A stretch of 64,000 nucleotides of DNA from CAXTPV01 sp965276715 (GCA_965276715.1 OZ255622.1:4154001-4218000), one strand, 5' to 3'; counted from the first letter of the stretch, positions 24,579 to 33,679 are shown. Notes: generated by a model not told the origin, from the letters alone. Made by a program: numbers and translations.

Positions 24579-25778
24579 ATGCGTTGGCAGCTCTTGCGAA
24601 CACTCGTCTGTGTAGCCAGCAGCGCAGCTTGTCCCGCGAGCGCTGCACCCCTGTTGAGCACGCTGGCGTCGTTTGACGGCGCCAACGGCAGCGATCCCGT
24701 CGCTGAACCGACCATCGACTTCGCGGGCAACCTGTACGGAACAACCAGTCGCGGTGGTCCCGGCGATGGAGGCACGATCTATGAGCTCTCCGGACCCGGC
24801 CACCGTACCCTGACCACGGTCGCGTCGTTCGGGGGGAGCAGTGGATCCGTCGTGACCGGCCCGCTGACGCTCGACCTGTTCAATAATCTCTACGGAACGA
24901 CCAGCGGGGGCACTTCGGGAGGCGGCACCGCATTCCGGCTGTCCGGGCCCGACCATCGGTCGGTCGCGACGCTCGCCCGTTTCGGAGCCCCGAACGGGAC
25001 TGATCCCGTTGGATTGACCTTCGACCTCGACGTGCTTCCCACGTTTCCCTTTCTCTCGATCGATCTCTTCGGCGCCACGTACGAGGGCGGGAGCGGCAGT
25101 GCCGGCACATTGTTCGAGCTGGCAGGACCGAACTTCAACACGATTGCCACCGTCCACTCGTTCACCCTCGGCAAGAACTCGTTCTATCCGAACACGCGAC
25201 TCGTCGCTGACGGGGCTGGAAACTTGTTCGGAACGTCCACCGGAATACTCTTCAGCAGCTCGGTGTTTGAGCTGTCCGGCCCGACGCACCGGACCTTCCG
25301 GGTGCTGACCCAGTTCGGGTTGGAGAAGGACGGCAGCGCTCTTCTTGGCGGACTTGCTGCGGACGCGGCCGGAAATTTGTACGGAACGGCGGCGTTCGGT
25401 GGTCCCCTGTTTGGTGGCACGATCTACGAACTGCCCGCGCCCGATCACAGCACGATAAGCAACCTGTTCAACTTCGACGAGAATGGCACAGGCGGACGCG
25501 TTCCCGAGTCGACGTTGCTGCTCGATGCCGTCGGCAACCTCTACGGCACCACCTCAATGGGTGGTAGCAGCGGCGACGGCACCGTTTTCCGTCTCTCGGC
25601 CGATCATCGGACGATGACCATCCTGCACAGCTTCAGCGGCTCGGATGGTTCCGCGCCGGTCGGTGGACTGGCGGCCGACCTCGCCGGAAATCTCTACGGC
25701 ACCACGTCGGCGGGGGGCGCCGGTGGCGCGGGCACGGTCTTCGAACTGTCGGGCGCGGGCTTCGTAACGACCCGGTAA
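24579..25778 (+). CDS. secreted GloVer-repeat (choice-of-anchor tandem repeat) protein
   Basis: A 399-residue protein with a signal peptide (LLRTLVCVASSAACPASA) and seven to eight repeats of about 45 residues built on LAADxAGNLYGTTSxGG-GxGTVFEL. This pattern matches the GloVer-containing choice-of-anchor family, thought to be beta-propeller-like surface or secreted proteins. The repeats at the start and end are best conserved; the middle ones (LFGATYEGG, LFGTSTGI) are degenerate. Base composition is somewhat less GC-extreme than neighbours, which fits lateral gain. The role is unknown; adhesion or glycan binding are guesses. Confidence 0.85.
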   Translation: MRWQLLRTLVCVASSAACPASAAPLLSTLASFDGANGSDPVAEPTIDFAGNLYGTTSRGGPGDGGTIYELSGPGHRTLTTVASFGGSSGSVVTGPLTLDLFNNLYGTTSGGTSGGGTAFRLSGPDHRSVATLARFGAPNGTDPVGLTFDLDVLPTFPFLSIDLFGATYEGGSGSAGTLFELAGPNFNTIATVHSFTLGKNSFYPNTRLVADGAGNLFGTSTGILFSSSVFELSGPTHRTFRVLTQFGLEKDGSALLGGLAADAAGNLYGTAAFGGPLFGGTIYELPAPDHSTISNLFNFDENGTGGRVPESTLLLDAVGNLYGTTSMGGSSGDGTVFRLSADHRTMTILHSFSGSDGSAPVGGLAADLAGNLYGTTSAGGAGGAGTVFELSGAGFVTTR

Positions 25779-25808
25779 CCCGCCACGAGCCGAGCGCCGA
25801 GATGCTGC

Positions 25809-26570
25809 TCACAAGACCGACAGCATCCCGCCGTCCACGTAGATGACCTGGCCGTTGACGAAGCTCGACGCGTCGGAGGCCAGAAACACCGCCGCGCCCT
25901 GCAGTTCCTCGACCCGTCCCCAGCGCCCCGCCGGCGTGCGCTTCTTCAGCCATGCATCGAACACCGGATCATCGATCAGTCGCTGGTTCAGCGGCGTGGC
26001 GAAGTATCCGGGCCCGATCGCATTGATCTGCAATCCCAGCGGGCCCCAATCCGCGCACATTCCCCGCGTCAGCATCTTCACCGCCCCCTTCGACGCCGTG
26101 TAGGGCGCGATCGTCGGCCGCGCCGCCTCGCTCTGCAGGCTCGCGATATTGATGATCTTGCCGCTGCCGCGTGGAATCATCCGCTTCGCCACCGCCTGGC
26201 CCACGAAGAACACGCTGTCGAGATTGGTCGCCATTACCTCGCGCCACGTCTCGACCGGGAACTGGTCGAGCCGCTGGCGCCGCTGGATGCCCGCGTTGTT
26301 GACCAGGATGTCGATCGCACCCGCCTCGCGCTCGATCCGCTCGATGCCGGCTTCGACCGCATCCGGATCGGTGACGTCGAACACGCCGGCGCCCTCCGCC
26401 CAATCCGCCCCGATCGAGCGGGCCGCATCGGCCAGCCGCGCTCCGTCCCGCCCGTTGAGCACCACCCGCGCACCGGCATTCGCCAGCCCCTGCGCGATCG
26501 CCATGCCGATGCCCCGGCTCGAGCCCGTCACCAGGGCAAGCCTGCCGGTCAGGTCGAACATCGTCGACAT
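25809..26570 (-). CDS. idnO: gluconate 5-dehydrogenase-type SDR (IdnO-like)
   Basis: A 253-residue classical SDR. ALVTGSSRGIGMAIAQGL is the cofactor motif, LVNNAGIQRR the NNAG strand, and the catalytic S-Y-K are in NIASLQSEAARPTIAPYTASKGAV. SLQSEAARPTIAPYTA and the C-terminal GQVIYVDGGM are typical of 5-keto-D-gluconate reductases (IdnO), which interconvert 5-ketogluconate and gluconate. ATG at 26570 has AGGGAGAA upstream. It is divergent from idnD across a LacI-type palindrome, the arrangement expected for L-idonate to gluconate conversion. Confidence 0.85.
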   Translation of the reverse strand: MSTMFDLTGRLALVTGSSRGIGMAIAQGLANAGARVVLNGRDGARLADAARSIGADWAEGAGVFDVTDPDAVEAGIERIEREAGAIDILVNNAGIQRRQRLDQFPVETWREVMATNLDSVFFVGQAVAKRMIPRGSGKIINIASLQSEAARPTIAPYTASKGAVKMLTRGMCADWGPLGLQINAIGPGYFATPLNQRLIDDPVFDAWLKKRTPAGRWGRVEELQGAAVFLASDASSFVNGQVIYVDGGMLSVL

Positions 26571-26629
26571 GTCGTTCTCCCTGGCGAGGAATTTTGCTTC
26601 CGCCGTCAGCCCGGAAATGGCATAGGCGA

Positions 26630-26643
26630 TGTGAACGGTCACA
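26630..26643. promoter_or_regulatory. LacI-family-type operator between idnO and idnD
   Basis: TGTGAACGGTCACA is a 14-base palindrome with one central mismatch and the CG core common to LacI/GalR-family operators. It lies midway in the 98-base divergent region, so one bound regulator could control both directions. The cognate protein is probably the LacI-family product encoded at 31374-32465. Confidence 0.65.
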
Positions 26644-26668
26644 TACAAGGCCGCCCGGGGAGAGGACA

Positions 26669-27709
26669 ATGCTGGCTGTCGTCCTGCACGCCGCGCATGA
26701 TCTGCGTGTCGAGGAGCGAGCCGAGGCCGACATCCGTCCGGGCGAGGTGCGCGTCCGCATCGGCGCCGGCGGCATCTGCGGCTCCGACCTTTCCTATTTC
26801 CGCAAGGGCGGTGTCGGCGACTTCAAGGTCCGCGAGCCGCTCACCCTGGGTCACGAGGTCGCGGGCGAAATCGTCGAGATCGCGACCCCGGCCGATGGCC
26901 TGCATCTCGGCCAGCGCGTCGCCATCGATCCGAGCCGCCCCTGCCTGACCTGCCGTGCCTGCCGCGCCGGCCGCTCCAACCTGTGCACCGACATGCGGTT
27001 CCTCGGCAGCGCGGCCCGGATGCCGCACGTCCAGGGCGCGTTCAGCGAGAGCATCGTCGTGCGCGCCGATCAGTGCATCGAGGTGCCCGACGGCATGCCG
27101 TTCCGTCTTGCCGCATGCGCCGAACCGCTTGCCGTCGCCCTGCACGCCATCCGCCGTGCGGGCCCGTTGCTTGGCCGCGACGTCCTGGTCGCGGGCGCGG
27201 GCCCGATCGGCCTCCTGACGCTCGCGGCCGCGCGGCGGGCCGGTGCGGCGCATGTGACGATCACCGACCTTGCCGAGGCGCCGCTGGCGATCGCGCGCGC
27301 GATGGGCGCCGACGAGACGATCTGGATCGTGGACGGCGAGGCTTCCCTCGATCGCGCCCGCCGCGCCACCGATGGTTTCGATGTCGCGTTCGAGGCGACC
27401 GGCGCGCCCGCGTCCCTCGCCGTCCTGCCGGGCCTGATGCGGCGCGGCGGCACCATCGTCCAGCTCGGCATGCTGCCGCCCGGCAACACGCCGGTTCCCG
27501 TCAACCTCCTGATGGCGCGCGAGATCGACCTCGTCGGCTCGTTCCGGTTCCATGAAGAAATCCGTCTCGCGGTGACCGCGCTGGCAACCGGCCGCGTCGA
27601 CGTCTCGCCGATCCTGTCGGCAACCTTCCCGCTCGCCGATGCCAACGAGGCCTTCGCGCTGGCCGCCGATCGCGAACGATCGATCAAGGTCCATCTCGAG
27701 TTCGCGTGA
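26669..27709 (+). CDS. idnD: L-idonate 5-dehydrogenase-type zinc MDR
   Basis: A 346-residue medium-chain zinc dehydrogenase, best matching L-idonate 5-dehydrogenase, which makes 5-keto-gluconate. The catalytic zinc site is CGSD (GICGSDLSYF) and GHE (LTLGHEVAGEI); the structural zinc loop has four cysteines (PCLTCRACRAGRSNLC); the Rossmann motif is AGAGPIGLLTLAAARR. ATG at 26669 follows GGGGAGAGG. It heads a rightward operon with the ABC transporter genes, the next gene overlapping as GTGA. Sorbitol or another polyol is an alternative substrate. Confidence 0.87.
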   Translation: MLAVVLHAAHDLRVEERAEADIRPGEVRVRIGAGGICGSDLSYFRKGGVGDFKVREPLTLGHEVAGEIVEIATPADGLHLGQRVAIDPSRPCLTCRACRAGRSNLCTDMRFLGSAARMPHVQGAFSESIVVRADQCIEVPDGMPFRLAACAEPLAVALHAIRRAGPLLGRDVLVAGAGPIGLLTLAAARRAGAAHVTITDLAEAPLAIARAMGADETIWIVDGEASLDRARRATDGFDVAFEATGAPASLAVLPGLMRRGGTIVQLGMLPPGNTPVPVNLLMAREIDLVGSFRFHEEIRLAVTALATGRVDVSPILSATFPLADANEAFALAADRERSIKVHLEFA

Positions 27710-29232
27710 GCGCCATGAGCGATGAAACCCCGCTGCTGAGCTTCGAGGCGGTGGCGAAACGCTTCGGCGGCACGCTTGCCGTCGATCACGTGTCCCTGAC
27801 GCTCGCGCCGGGCGAGATCCTCGCTCTGCTGGGCGAAAACGGCGCCGGCAAGTCGACGCTCATAAAAATGCTGGCGGGCATCCACGTCCCGGATGCCGGC
27901 CGCATCCTGTTCCGGGGCACGCCCTACCATCATCTGCGCGCGGCCAAGGGTGCCGAACGCCAGCACGTCGCCTTCATCCACCAGGATCTCGGCCTGATCG
28001 ACTGGATGACGGTCGCCGAGAACGTGGCACTCGGCGTCGGCTACCGACGCCGGCGCGGCCTGATTTCGTGGCGTGGCTGCCGCGACCAGGCCCGCCAGAC
28101 CCTCGCCACCATGAGTGCCGACATCGACCCCGAGACGCGCATCATGCATCTCTCGCGCACCGAGCGTTCGCTCGTCGCCATCGGCCGCGCGCTCGCGGCC
28201 CGCGCCGAGGTGCTCGTGCTCGACGAACCCACCGCCAGCCTGCCCGCCGATGAAGTGGCGCACCTGCTCGGCGTGCTGCGCGACCTCCGTCGCACCGGCA
28301 TCGGCATGATCTACGTCTCGCACCGCCTCGACGAGGTCTTCGACGTCGCCGACGACGTCGCCGTGCTGCGCGACGGCAAGCTGATCGGCCGCAGGCGCGT
28401 CGCCGACACCAATCCGGCCGAGTTGATCACCATGATCGTCGGCCGGCCGCCCGACGAGGTCGCGACCCCGGTTCGCCGTGACGGTGCTCCCCGCCTCGAA
28501 CTCAATGGGTTCGTCGCCGGCCATGCCGGCCCGGTCGATCTCGTGCTGCGCGCGGGCGAGATCGTGGGCCTCGTGGGCCTTCGCGGCGCAGGCCAGGACG
28601 TGATCGGCCGTGCCCTGTTCGGCTGCCGTCCGATCGAGCAGGGCAGCGCGGTCCTTGACGGCCGACCCTATCAGCCGGCGACACCGGCCGCGGCCATGCG
28701 AGCCGGGATCGGCCTCGTCGCCGGCGACCGGGTGGGCGAAAGCCTGGGCATGCATCTCAGCGTGCGCGAGAACCTGTTCCTCAATCCCGGTGCGCGCGGC
28801 CTGCATCCGCTCCGCCTGTTCTCGCCGGCGCGCGAACGCGCCGATGCGCGCGCGGCCGGCGCCAGCATGTCGCTGCGTCCAAACAATCCCGGCCTGCCGG
28901 TCGAGAACCTGTCGGGCGGCAACCAGCAGAAGGTCGTCCTCGCCCGCTGGCTCGGTGTCGCCGACCGTGTCCTGATCCTCGAGGAGCCCACCGCCGGCGT
29001 CGATGTCGGCGCCAAGGCCGAGATCTACGCCCTGCTGCAAAAGGCGCTCGAAGGCGGCCTCTCGATCATCCTCGTCGCCACCGACTTCGAGGAAGTCGCC
29101 AAGATCTGCGATCGCGCCCTGGTCTTCAGCCAGGGCCGCGTCGCGGGCGCGCTCGACCGCGACGAACTCTCGGTGGGCGGCATCCTGCAGGCCGCCTCCG
29201 CCGGCGGCATCGCCCCCTCGGAGGCCGCATGA
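27706..29232 (+). CDS. sugar ABC transporter ATP-binding protein (RbsA/XylG type)
   Basis: A 508-residue duplicated ATPase of the CUT2 class. Domain 1 has Walker A GENGAGKST and Walker B LVLDEPTAS, with a degenerate signature LSRTERSLVAIGRAL. Domain 2 lacks a proper Walker A (GLRGAGQDVI) but has a perfect signature LSGGNQQKVVLARWL and LILEEPTAGVDVGAK, the usual RbsA asymmetry. GTG at 27706 overlaps the idnD stop; ATG at 27715 is an alternative. It energises import of the idonate/gluconate-type substrate with the permease and binding protein that follow. Confidence 0.93.
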   Translation: MSAMSDETPLLSFEAVAKRFGGTLAVDHVSLTLAPGEILALLGENGAGKSTLIKMLAGIHVPDAGRILFRGTPYHHLRAAKGAERQHVAFIHQDLGLIDWMTVAENVALGVGYRRRRGLISWRGCRDQARQTLATMSADIDPETRIMHLSRTERSLVAIGRALAARAEVLVLDEPTASLPADEVAHLLGVLRDLRRTGIGMIYVSHRLDEVFDVADDVAVLRDGKLIGRRRVADTNPAELITMIVGRPPDEVATPVRRDGAPRLELNGFVAGHAGPVDLVLRAGEIVGLVGLRGAGQDVIGRALFGCRPIEQGSAVLDGRPYQPATPAAAMRAGIGLVAGDRVGESLGMHLSVRENLFLNPGARGLHPLRLFSPARERADARAAGASMSLRPNNPGLPVENLSGGNQQKVVLARWLGVADRVLILEEPTAGVDVGAKAEIYALLQKALEGGLSIILVATDFEEVAKICDRALVFSQGRVAGALDRDELSVGGILQAASAGGIAPSEAA

Positions 29233-30248
29233 CCTCGCTCCGATCGACCGCACTCGAACCCGCGCATGGCTCGCTGGCCGGCCAACCGCTCGGTCACCGC
29301 GTGGCCACCCTGCTGCCCGTGTACGGCCTCGTCATCCTCGCTATCATCCTGGCTGTCGTCTTCTCGCTGATCCTGCCCGACACCTTCCCGACCTGGCTCA
29401 ACGTCCGCTCGCTGCTCAGCGACAAGGCCGTCGTCGCCATGCTGTCGCTTGCCGCCACCGTCCCGATGATGACCGGCAAGATCGACCTTACTGTCGGCTA
29501 CGGCGTCGTGCTCTGGCACATCCTGGCGATCTCGCTCCAGCTCGACGGCGTTCCCTGGCCGATCGCCGTCCTGATCGTGCTGGCACTCGGCATCCTGTTC
29601 GGCTTCTTCAATGGCATCCTCGTCGAGATCGCCCAGATCGACAGTTTCATCGCCACACTCGGCACCGGCACCGTCACCTACGCGATCGCACTCTGGTGGA
29701 CCGGCGGTCGTCAGGTCATCGGCCACCTCTCGCCCTCCTTCTTCGTCATCGAGACCGCCAGCGTGTTCGGCATCCCGGCGCCCGCGCTCTACGTCGCCGG
29801 CCTTGCGCTGACACTCTGGACCCTCTCGGTCTACACCCCGCTCGGCCGCTATCTCTACGCGATCGGCGCCAACCCCCGCGCCGCTGAACTCAACGGCATC
29901 CCGACCCGCCGCTACGTCATCCTCGCCTTCATGACCTCGAGCGGCATCACCGCCATCGCGGGCGTCGTGCTCGCGGCCCGTCTGCGTCTCGGCCAGGCCA
30001 GCGTCGGCCTCGAGTTCCTGCTCCCCGCACTGGTCGGCGCCTTCCTCGGCTCGACCACCATCACGCCGGGCCGGGTCAATGTCTGGGGCACCATTGTCGG
30101 CGTCGTCATCCTGGCCATCGGCATCTCCGGCATCGAGCAGCTCGGCGGCGCCTTCTGGGTCGAGCCCGCCTTCAACGGAACCACCCTGCTGATCGCGATC
30201 GGCCTTGCGAGCTGGACCGGCCGACGCCGCCCGGCGGCCGCGAAGTAG
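29229..30248 (+). CDS. sugar ABC transporter permease (RbsC type)
   Basis: A 339-residue inner-membrane permease with eight to ten TMs. Family blocks are MMTGKIDLTVGYGV, FIATLGTGTVTYAIALWW, GRYLYAIGANPRAAELNGIPTRR (the cytoplasmic EAA-like loop) and ALVGAFLGSTTITPGRVNVWGT. The start overlaps the ATPase stop (ATGA). The gene for the matching binding protein starts 17 bases downstream. Confidence 0.94.
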   Translation: MTSLRSTALEPAHGSLAGQPLGHRVATLLPVYGLVILAIILAVVFSLILPDTFPTWLNVRSLLSDKAVVAMLSLAATVPMMTGKIDLTVGYGVVLWHILAISLQLDGVPWPIAVLIVLALGILFGFFNGILVEIAQIDSFIATLGTGTVTYAIALWWTGGRQVIGHLSPSFFVIETASVFGIPAPALYVAGLALTLWTLSVYTPLGRYLYAIGANPRAAELNGIPTRRYVILAFMTSSGITAIAGVVLAARLRLGQASVGLEFLLPALVGAFLGSTTITPGRVNVWGTIVGVVILAIGISGIEQLGGAFWVEPAFNGTTLLIAIGLASWTGRRRPAAAK

Positions 30249-30265
30249 AAACGGAGAACGTCCAG

Positions 30266-31366
30266 ATGACCAGCTCTTACGGCGCCTCGGCGCTTGCCCT
30301 ACTCGCCCTTCTCACCGGGACCGCCAGCCGCGCCGATGACACGCTCGCCGCCGCTAAGCAGGCGGTCAGCGCTGCCACCGCCCACTCCACCGTCTGGGCC
30401 GGTCCGACGACCGGTCCGAAAGCCGCAACCGGCAAGACCATCGTTTATGTCGCCGGCGACATGCGCAACGGCGGCATCCAGGGCGTCAGCGACGGCGTCA
30501 AGCAGGCCGCCGACAAGATCGGCTGGCACCTGCGCATCATCGACGGCCAGGGCTCCGTCTCCGGCATCCAGTCCGCCTTCAGCCAGGCGATCGCGCTCAA
30601 GCCGGACGGCATCATCATCGGCGGTTTCGACGCCGCGCAGAACGAAGCCGCCATCCACCAGGCGGTCGCGCAAGGCGTCAAGCTGGTCGCCTGGCACGGC
30701 GGCCCGATCCCCGGCCCGATGCTCAACGGCGATCTCTTCTTCAACGTCACCAGCGACAACCACCGGGTCGCCGAAATCGCCGCCGACTACGCTATCGCCA
30801 GCAGCGACGGTCGTGCCAACGCCGTCATCTTTGCCGACAGCGCCTACGCGATGGCGCTCGCCAAGGGCCACTGGATGCGCGACACCATCGCCAAGTGCCC
30901 CGGCTGCAAGGTGCTCGCCTTCGAGGACACCCCGCTCGACGAGACCTCGACCCGCATGCCGCCGCTGACCACCTCGCTGCTCGAGCGGTTCGGCCAGAAA
31001 TGGACCTACAGCCTCGGCATCAACGACCTCTATTTCGACTTCATCAGCCCGCCGCTGATCTCCGCCGGCCGCGATCCCGCCGGGCCGCCGGTCAACATCA
31101 GCGCCGGCGACGGCAGCAGCTCCGCCTTCGAGCGCATCCGCTCCGGCCAGTTCCAGTCCGCCACCGTCCCCGAGCCGCTGCAACTGCATGGCTGGCAGGC
31201 GGTCGACGAGCTGAACCGCGCCTTCGCCGGCCAAAAGCCCTCCGGCTATGTCACCCCGGTGCACCTTGTCACCAAGGCCAACATTGACGAGGACGGCGGC
31301 AAGCGGGGCGTCTACGACCCGGACAACCAGTATCGCGACGCCTACGCCAAAATCTGGGGCAAGTGA
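30266..31366 (+). CDS. sugar ABC transporter substrate-binding protein
   Basis: A 366-residue periplasmic-binding-protein-like I (RbsB type) receptor. A signal peptide (SALALLALLTGTASRA) is followed by TGKTIVYVAGDMRNGGIQGVSDGVKQAADKIGWHL and ALKPDGIIIGGFDAAQNEAAIHQAVAQGVKLVAWH, the standard first-lobe pattern. It is longer than RbsB and has an N-terminal insertion of about 50 residues before the fold. ATG at 30266 follows AACGGAGAA. Third of the transporter set; the ligand is inferred to be a sugar acid or related polyol from the idnD/idnO context. Confidence 0.92.
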   Translation: MTSSYGASALALLALLTGTASRADDTLAAAKQAVSAATAHSTVWAGPTTGPKAATGKTIVYVAGDMRNGGIQGVSDGVKQAADKIGWHLRIIDGQGSVSGIQSAFSQAIALKPDGIIIGGFDAAQNEAAIHQAVAQGVKLVAWHGGPIPGPMLNGDLFFNVTSDNHRVAEIAADYAIASSDGRANAVIFADSAYAMALAKGHWMRDTIAKCPGCKVLAFEDTPLDETSTRMPPLTTSLLERFGQKWTYSLGINDLYFDFISPPLISAGRDPAGPPVNISAGDGSSSAFERIRSGQFQSATVPEPLQLHGWQAVDELNRAFAGQKPSGYVTPVHLVTKANIDEDGGKRGVYDPDNQYRDAYAKIWGK

Positions 31367-31373
31367 TCCCGCC

Positions 31374-32465
31374 CTGACCCTCCGCTCCCACAAGCCGACG
31401 CTGCGCGACGTCTCCTCGCTTGCCGGCGTCTCGCGCATGACCGTCACCCGCACGCTGATCCGGCCGGCACAGGTGCATCCCGAAACGCGCGAACGTGTCG
31501 AGCGCGCCGTCGCGGCACTCGGCTACGTGCCCGACCGCGCCGCGGGCAGCCTCGCCACCCGGCGCAGCGGCTTCGTGGGCCTTGTCATCCCGACCCTGTC
31601 GAACGGCAACTTCGCCGCCATCGCCGAGGGGCTGACGGACGCGATCCGTCAGGCCGGCTACGAATTGCTCATCGGCTACACGGGCTATGGACCCCGCGAG
31701 GAGGAGCGCCAGGTCCGCACCATTCTCTCCCGCCGCCCCGAGGCCCTCGTGCTGACCGCGACGACCCATGCGCCCACCCGCGCGCTGCTCCTCCAGGCCG
31801 GCACGCCCGTCATCGAGCTCGCCGACCTGCCGGACGATCCCGTGGGCCGGACCATCGGCTTCTCCAACCACGCCGTCGGCGCGGCCGCGGCACGGCACCT
31901 GCTGGCGCTCGGCCACCGTCGCGTGGCAGCACTCGGTCCGCGCGCGACCGACGAGCGCCGCGATACGCGCGGCGAAGCCCGCCTCGAAGGCTTCGCAAGC
32001 ACCCTCCGCCACGCCTCCATCCCGACCGATCTCGTCCTCGCCACCGCCGCCATACCCGTCTCGTTCGAGCAGGGCGCGCGCGCGATGGCCTCGCTCCTCG
32101 AGCGGGCGCCGGATGTCGAGGCCGTCTTCGCCATCTCCGATCTTCTCGCCGTCGGTGCGCTCATGGAATGCCGTCGCCGCGCGGTCGGCGTGCCCGAGCG
32201 CCTGTCCCTGATCGGCTTCGGCGACTTCGAGATCGGCCGACAAGTCGTGCCTGCCCTGACCACGATCGGCGTCGACTTCCCGACCCTCGGTGTGCGCGCG
32301 GGTGGCTTGATCGTCGATCTTCTCTCCAGGTCCGGCCCCGCCCCCGGCCGGATCGATGTCGGCTTCACCCTGATCGAGCGTCAGACCACCACGATCCGCC
32401 CGGCCTTTCCGTCGGAGGCTCGATCGACCATCATGCCGCCGGAAATGTCCCGGAACGCCGTGTGA
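31374..32465 (+). CDS. LacI-family transcriptional regulator
   Basis: A 363-residue regulator. The HTH PTLRDVSSLAGVSRMTVTRTL and hinge (GYVPDRAAGSLATRRS) are LacI type, followed by a GntR/IdnR-like effector domain (FVGLVIPTLSNGNFAAIAEGL, SLIGFGDFEIGRQVVPALTTI). The reading frame offers no ATG, GTG or TTG between the end of the binding-protein gene and the HTH. CTG at 31374 is the best start; TTG at 31284 or ATG at 31248 would overlap that gene by 83 or 119 bases. It is expected to bind the palindrome at 26630-26643. The hpnI gene overlaps its stop (GTGA). Confidence 0.88.
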   Translation: MTLRSHKPTLRDVSSLAGVSRMTVTRTLIRPAQVHPETRERVERAVAALGYVPDRAAGSLATRRSGFVGLVIPTLSNGNFAAIAEGLTDAIRQAGYELLIGYTGYGPREEERQVRTILSRRPEALVLTATTHAPTRALLLQAGTPVIELADLPDDPVGRTIGFSNHAVGAAAARHLLALGHRRVAALGPRATDERRDTRGEARLEGFASTLRHASIPTDLVLATAAIPVSFEQGARAMASLLERAPDVEAVFAISDLLAVGALMECRRRAVGVPERLSLIGFGDFEIGRQVVPALTTIGVDFPTLGVRAGGLIVDLLSRSGPAPGRIDVGFTLIERQTTTIRPAFPSEARSTIMPPEMSRNAV

Positions 32466-33646
32466 CGAACCTCACCCTCGTGCCTGACCTCCTCGCCGCC
32501 GGCGGCCTCGCCGCGGTCACGGCCGGAGCCCTCGCCGCCGCCGGTTTCGCCGCGCGTCCCGTCGTTTCCGCGCGTCTGCATCCACCGGTCACCATCCTCA
32601 AGCCGCTCTGCGGCGACGAGCCCGGCCTCGACGCGGCGCTCGCCTCGATCTGCGCGCAGGACTACCCGGTCTTCCAGATCGTTCTCGGCGTCGGCACGCA
32701 AGACGACCCGGCACTCGAGACGGTCCGCCGCATCAAGGCGCGCTTTCCCGATCATGACATCGACATCGTCGTCGCATCGGCCCCGCCCGGCGTGAACCGC
32801 AAGATCGCGAACCTGCTGACCATGATGCCGGCCGCTCGGCATGACGTTCTCGTCTTCTCCGACAGCGACCTTCACGTCGCACCCGACTATGTGGCCCAGA
32901 TCGTGGCGGCCCTCGAACGGCCTGGCACCGGTCTCGTCACCACCGTCTGCGTGGGATTGCCCACCGCCCGCGGCTGGGTCGCCAAGCTCGGCGCGACCGC
33001 GATCAGCCACTCCTTCCTGCCGAGCGTCTTCCTGTCGCGCGCCCTCGGCCGCGCCGACTGTCTCGGCACCACGATGGCGCTGCGGCGCGACACCCTCGGA
33101 CGCGTCGGCGGCCTGCAGGCCCTGCTCGCCCATCTCGGCGACGACAACGTGCTCGGCCGTCGCGTTCGCGAACTCGGCCTCGACGTGGCCCTCGCGGCCA
33201 CCGTTCCCCGGACCGCTGTGCCCGAGACCTCGATCCGTGATCTCTGGCAGCACGAGCTCCGCTGGGCACGCACGATCCGCGCCCTCGAGCCCTTCTTGTT
33301 CGCGACCTCGATCATCCAGTACCCTCTGTTCTGGGCGACGCTGGCGGTCTGCCTGAGCGGCTTCTCCCTCCTCTCGGTCGTCCTGTTCGCCGCCGGCTGG
33401 ACGACACGCGCCGCGGCCGCGCGGGCGACCGACCGCCTCTTCCACACCGGCCGATCCTCGCCGCTCTGGCTGCTGCCCGCGCGCGACATCATGTCGGCGA
33501 CCGTCGTGCTCGCGAGCTACTGCGGCGCCCGCGTCGTCTGGCGCGGGAACGTCCTGCGCGCGGCCGGATACCGGCCAAGAACCGCGTCCACCGCGACCAC
33601 GGCTGCGGCGTCGCCCACGGCCTTGTCCCTCAAGACCTTCCCGTGA
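32462..33646 (+). CDS. hpnI: hopanoid glycosyltransferase HpnI (GT21, ceramide-glucosyltransferase-like)
   Basis: A 394-residue membrane glycosyltransferase. After an N-terminal TM comes HPPVTILKPLCGDEPGL, the D-x-D region FSDSDLHVAPDY, GDDNVLGRRV and the HELRWARTIR motif (R/QxxRW) of GT21, then C-terminal TMs. HpnI adds N-acetylglucosamine to bacteriohopanetetrol in making extended hopanoids. It starts with GTG on the lacI stop (GTGA), tying it to a sugar-uptake operon instead of other hpn genes, which is unusual. The terminal 30 residues are low-complexity A/T/S. Confidence 0.85.
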   Translation: MTNLTLVPDLLAAGGLAAVTAGALAAAGFAARPVVSARLHPPVTILKPLCGDEPGLDAALASICAQDYPVFQIVLGVGTQDDPALETVRRIKARFPDHDIDIVVASAPPGVNRKIANLLTMMPAARHDVLVFSDSDLHVAPDYVAQIVAALERPGTGLVTTVCVGLPTARGWVAKLGATAISHSFLPSVFLSRALGRADCLGTTMALRRDTLGRVGGLQALLAHLGDDNVLGRRVRELGLDVALAATVPRTAVPETSIRDLWQHELRWARTIRALEPFLFATSIIQYPLFWATLAVCLSGFSLLSVVLFAAGWTTRAAAARATDRLFHTGRSSPLWLLPARDIMSATVVLASYCGARVVWRGNVLRAAGYRPRTASTATTAAASPTALSLKTFP

Positions 33647-33679
33647 ACCGCTCGCCCGTGATCGCGACGTCTTCCCCGT

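Noticed and set aside
27070..29253. A 727-codon open frame on the minus strand
   Set aside because: It is antisense to idnD and the ABC ATPase; high-GC sequence creates long stop-free shadows. The plus strand has clear Walker and zinc-site motifs.
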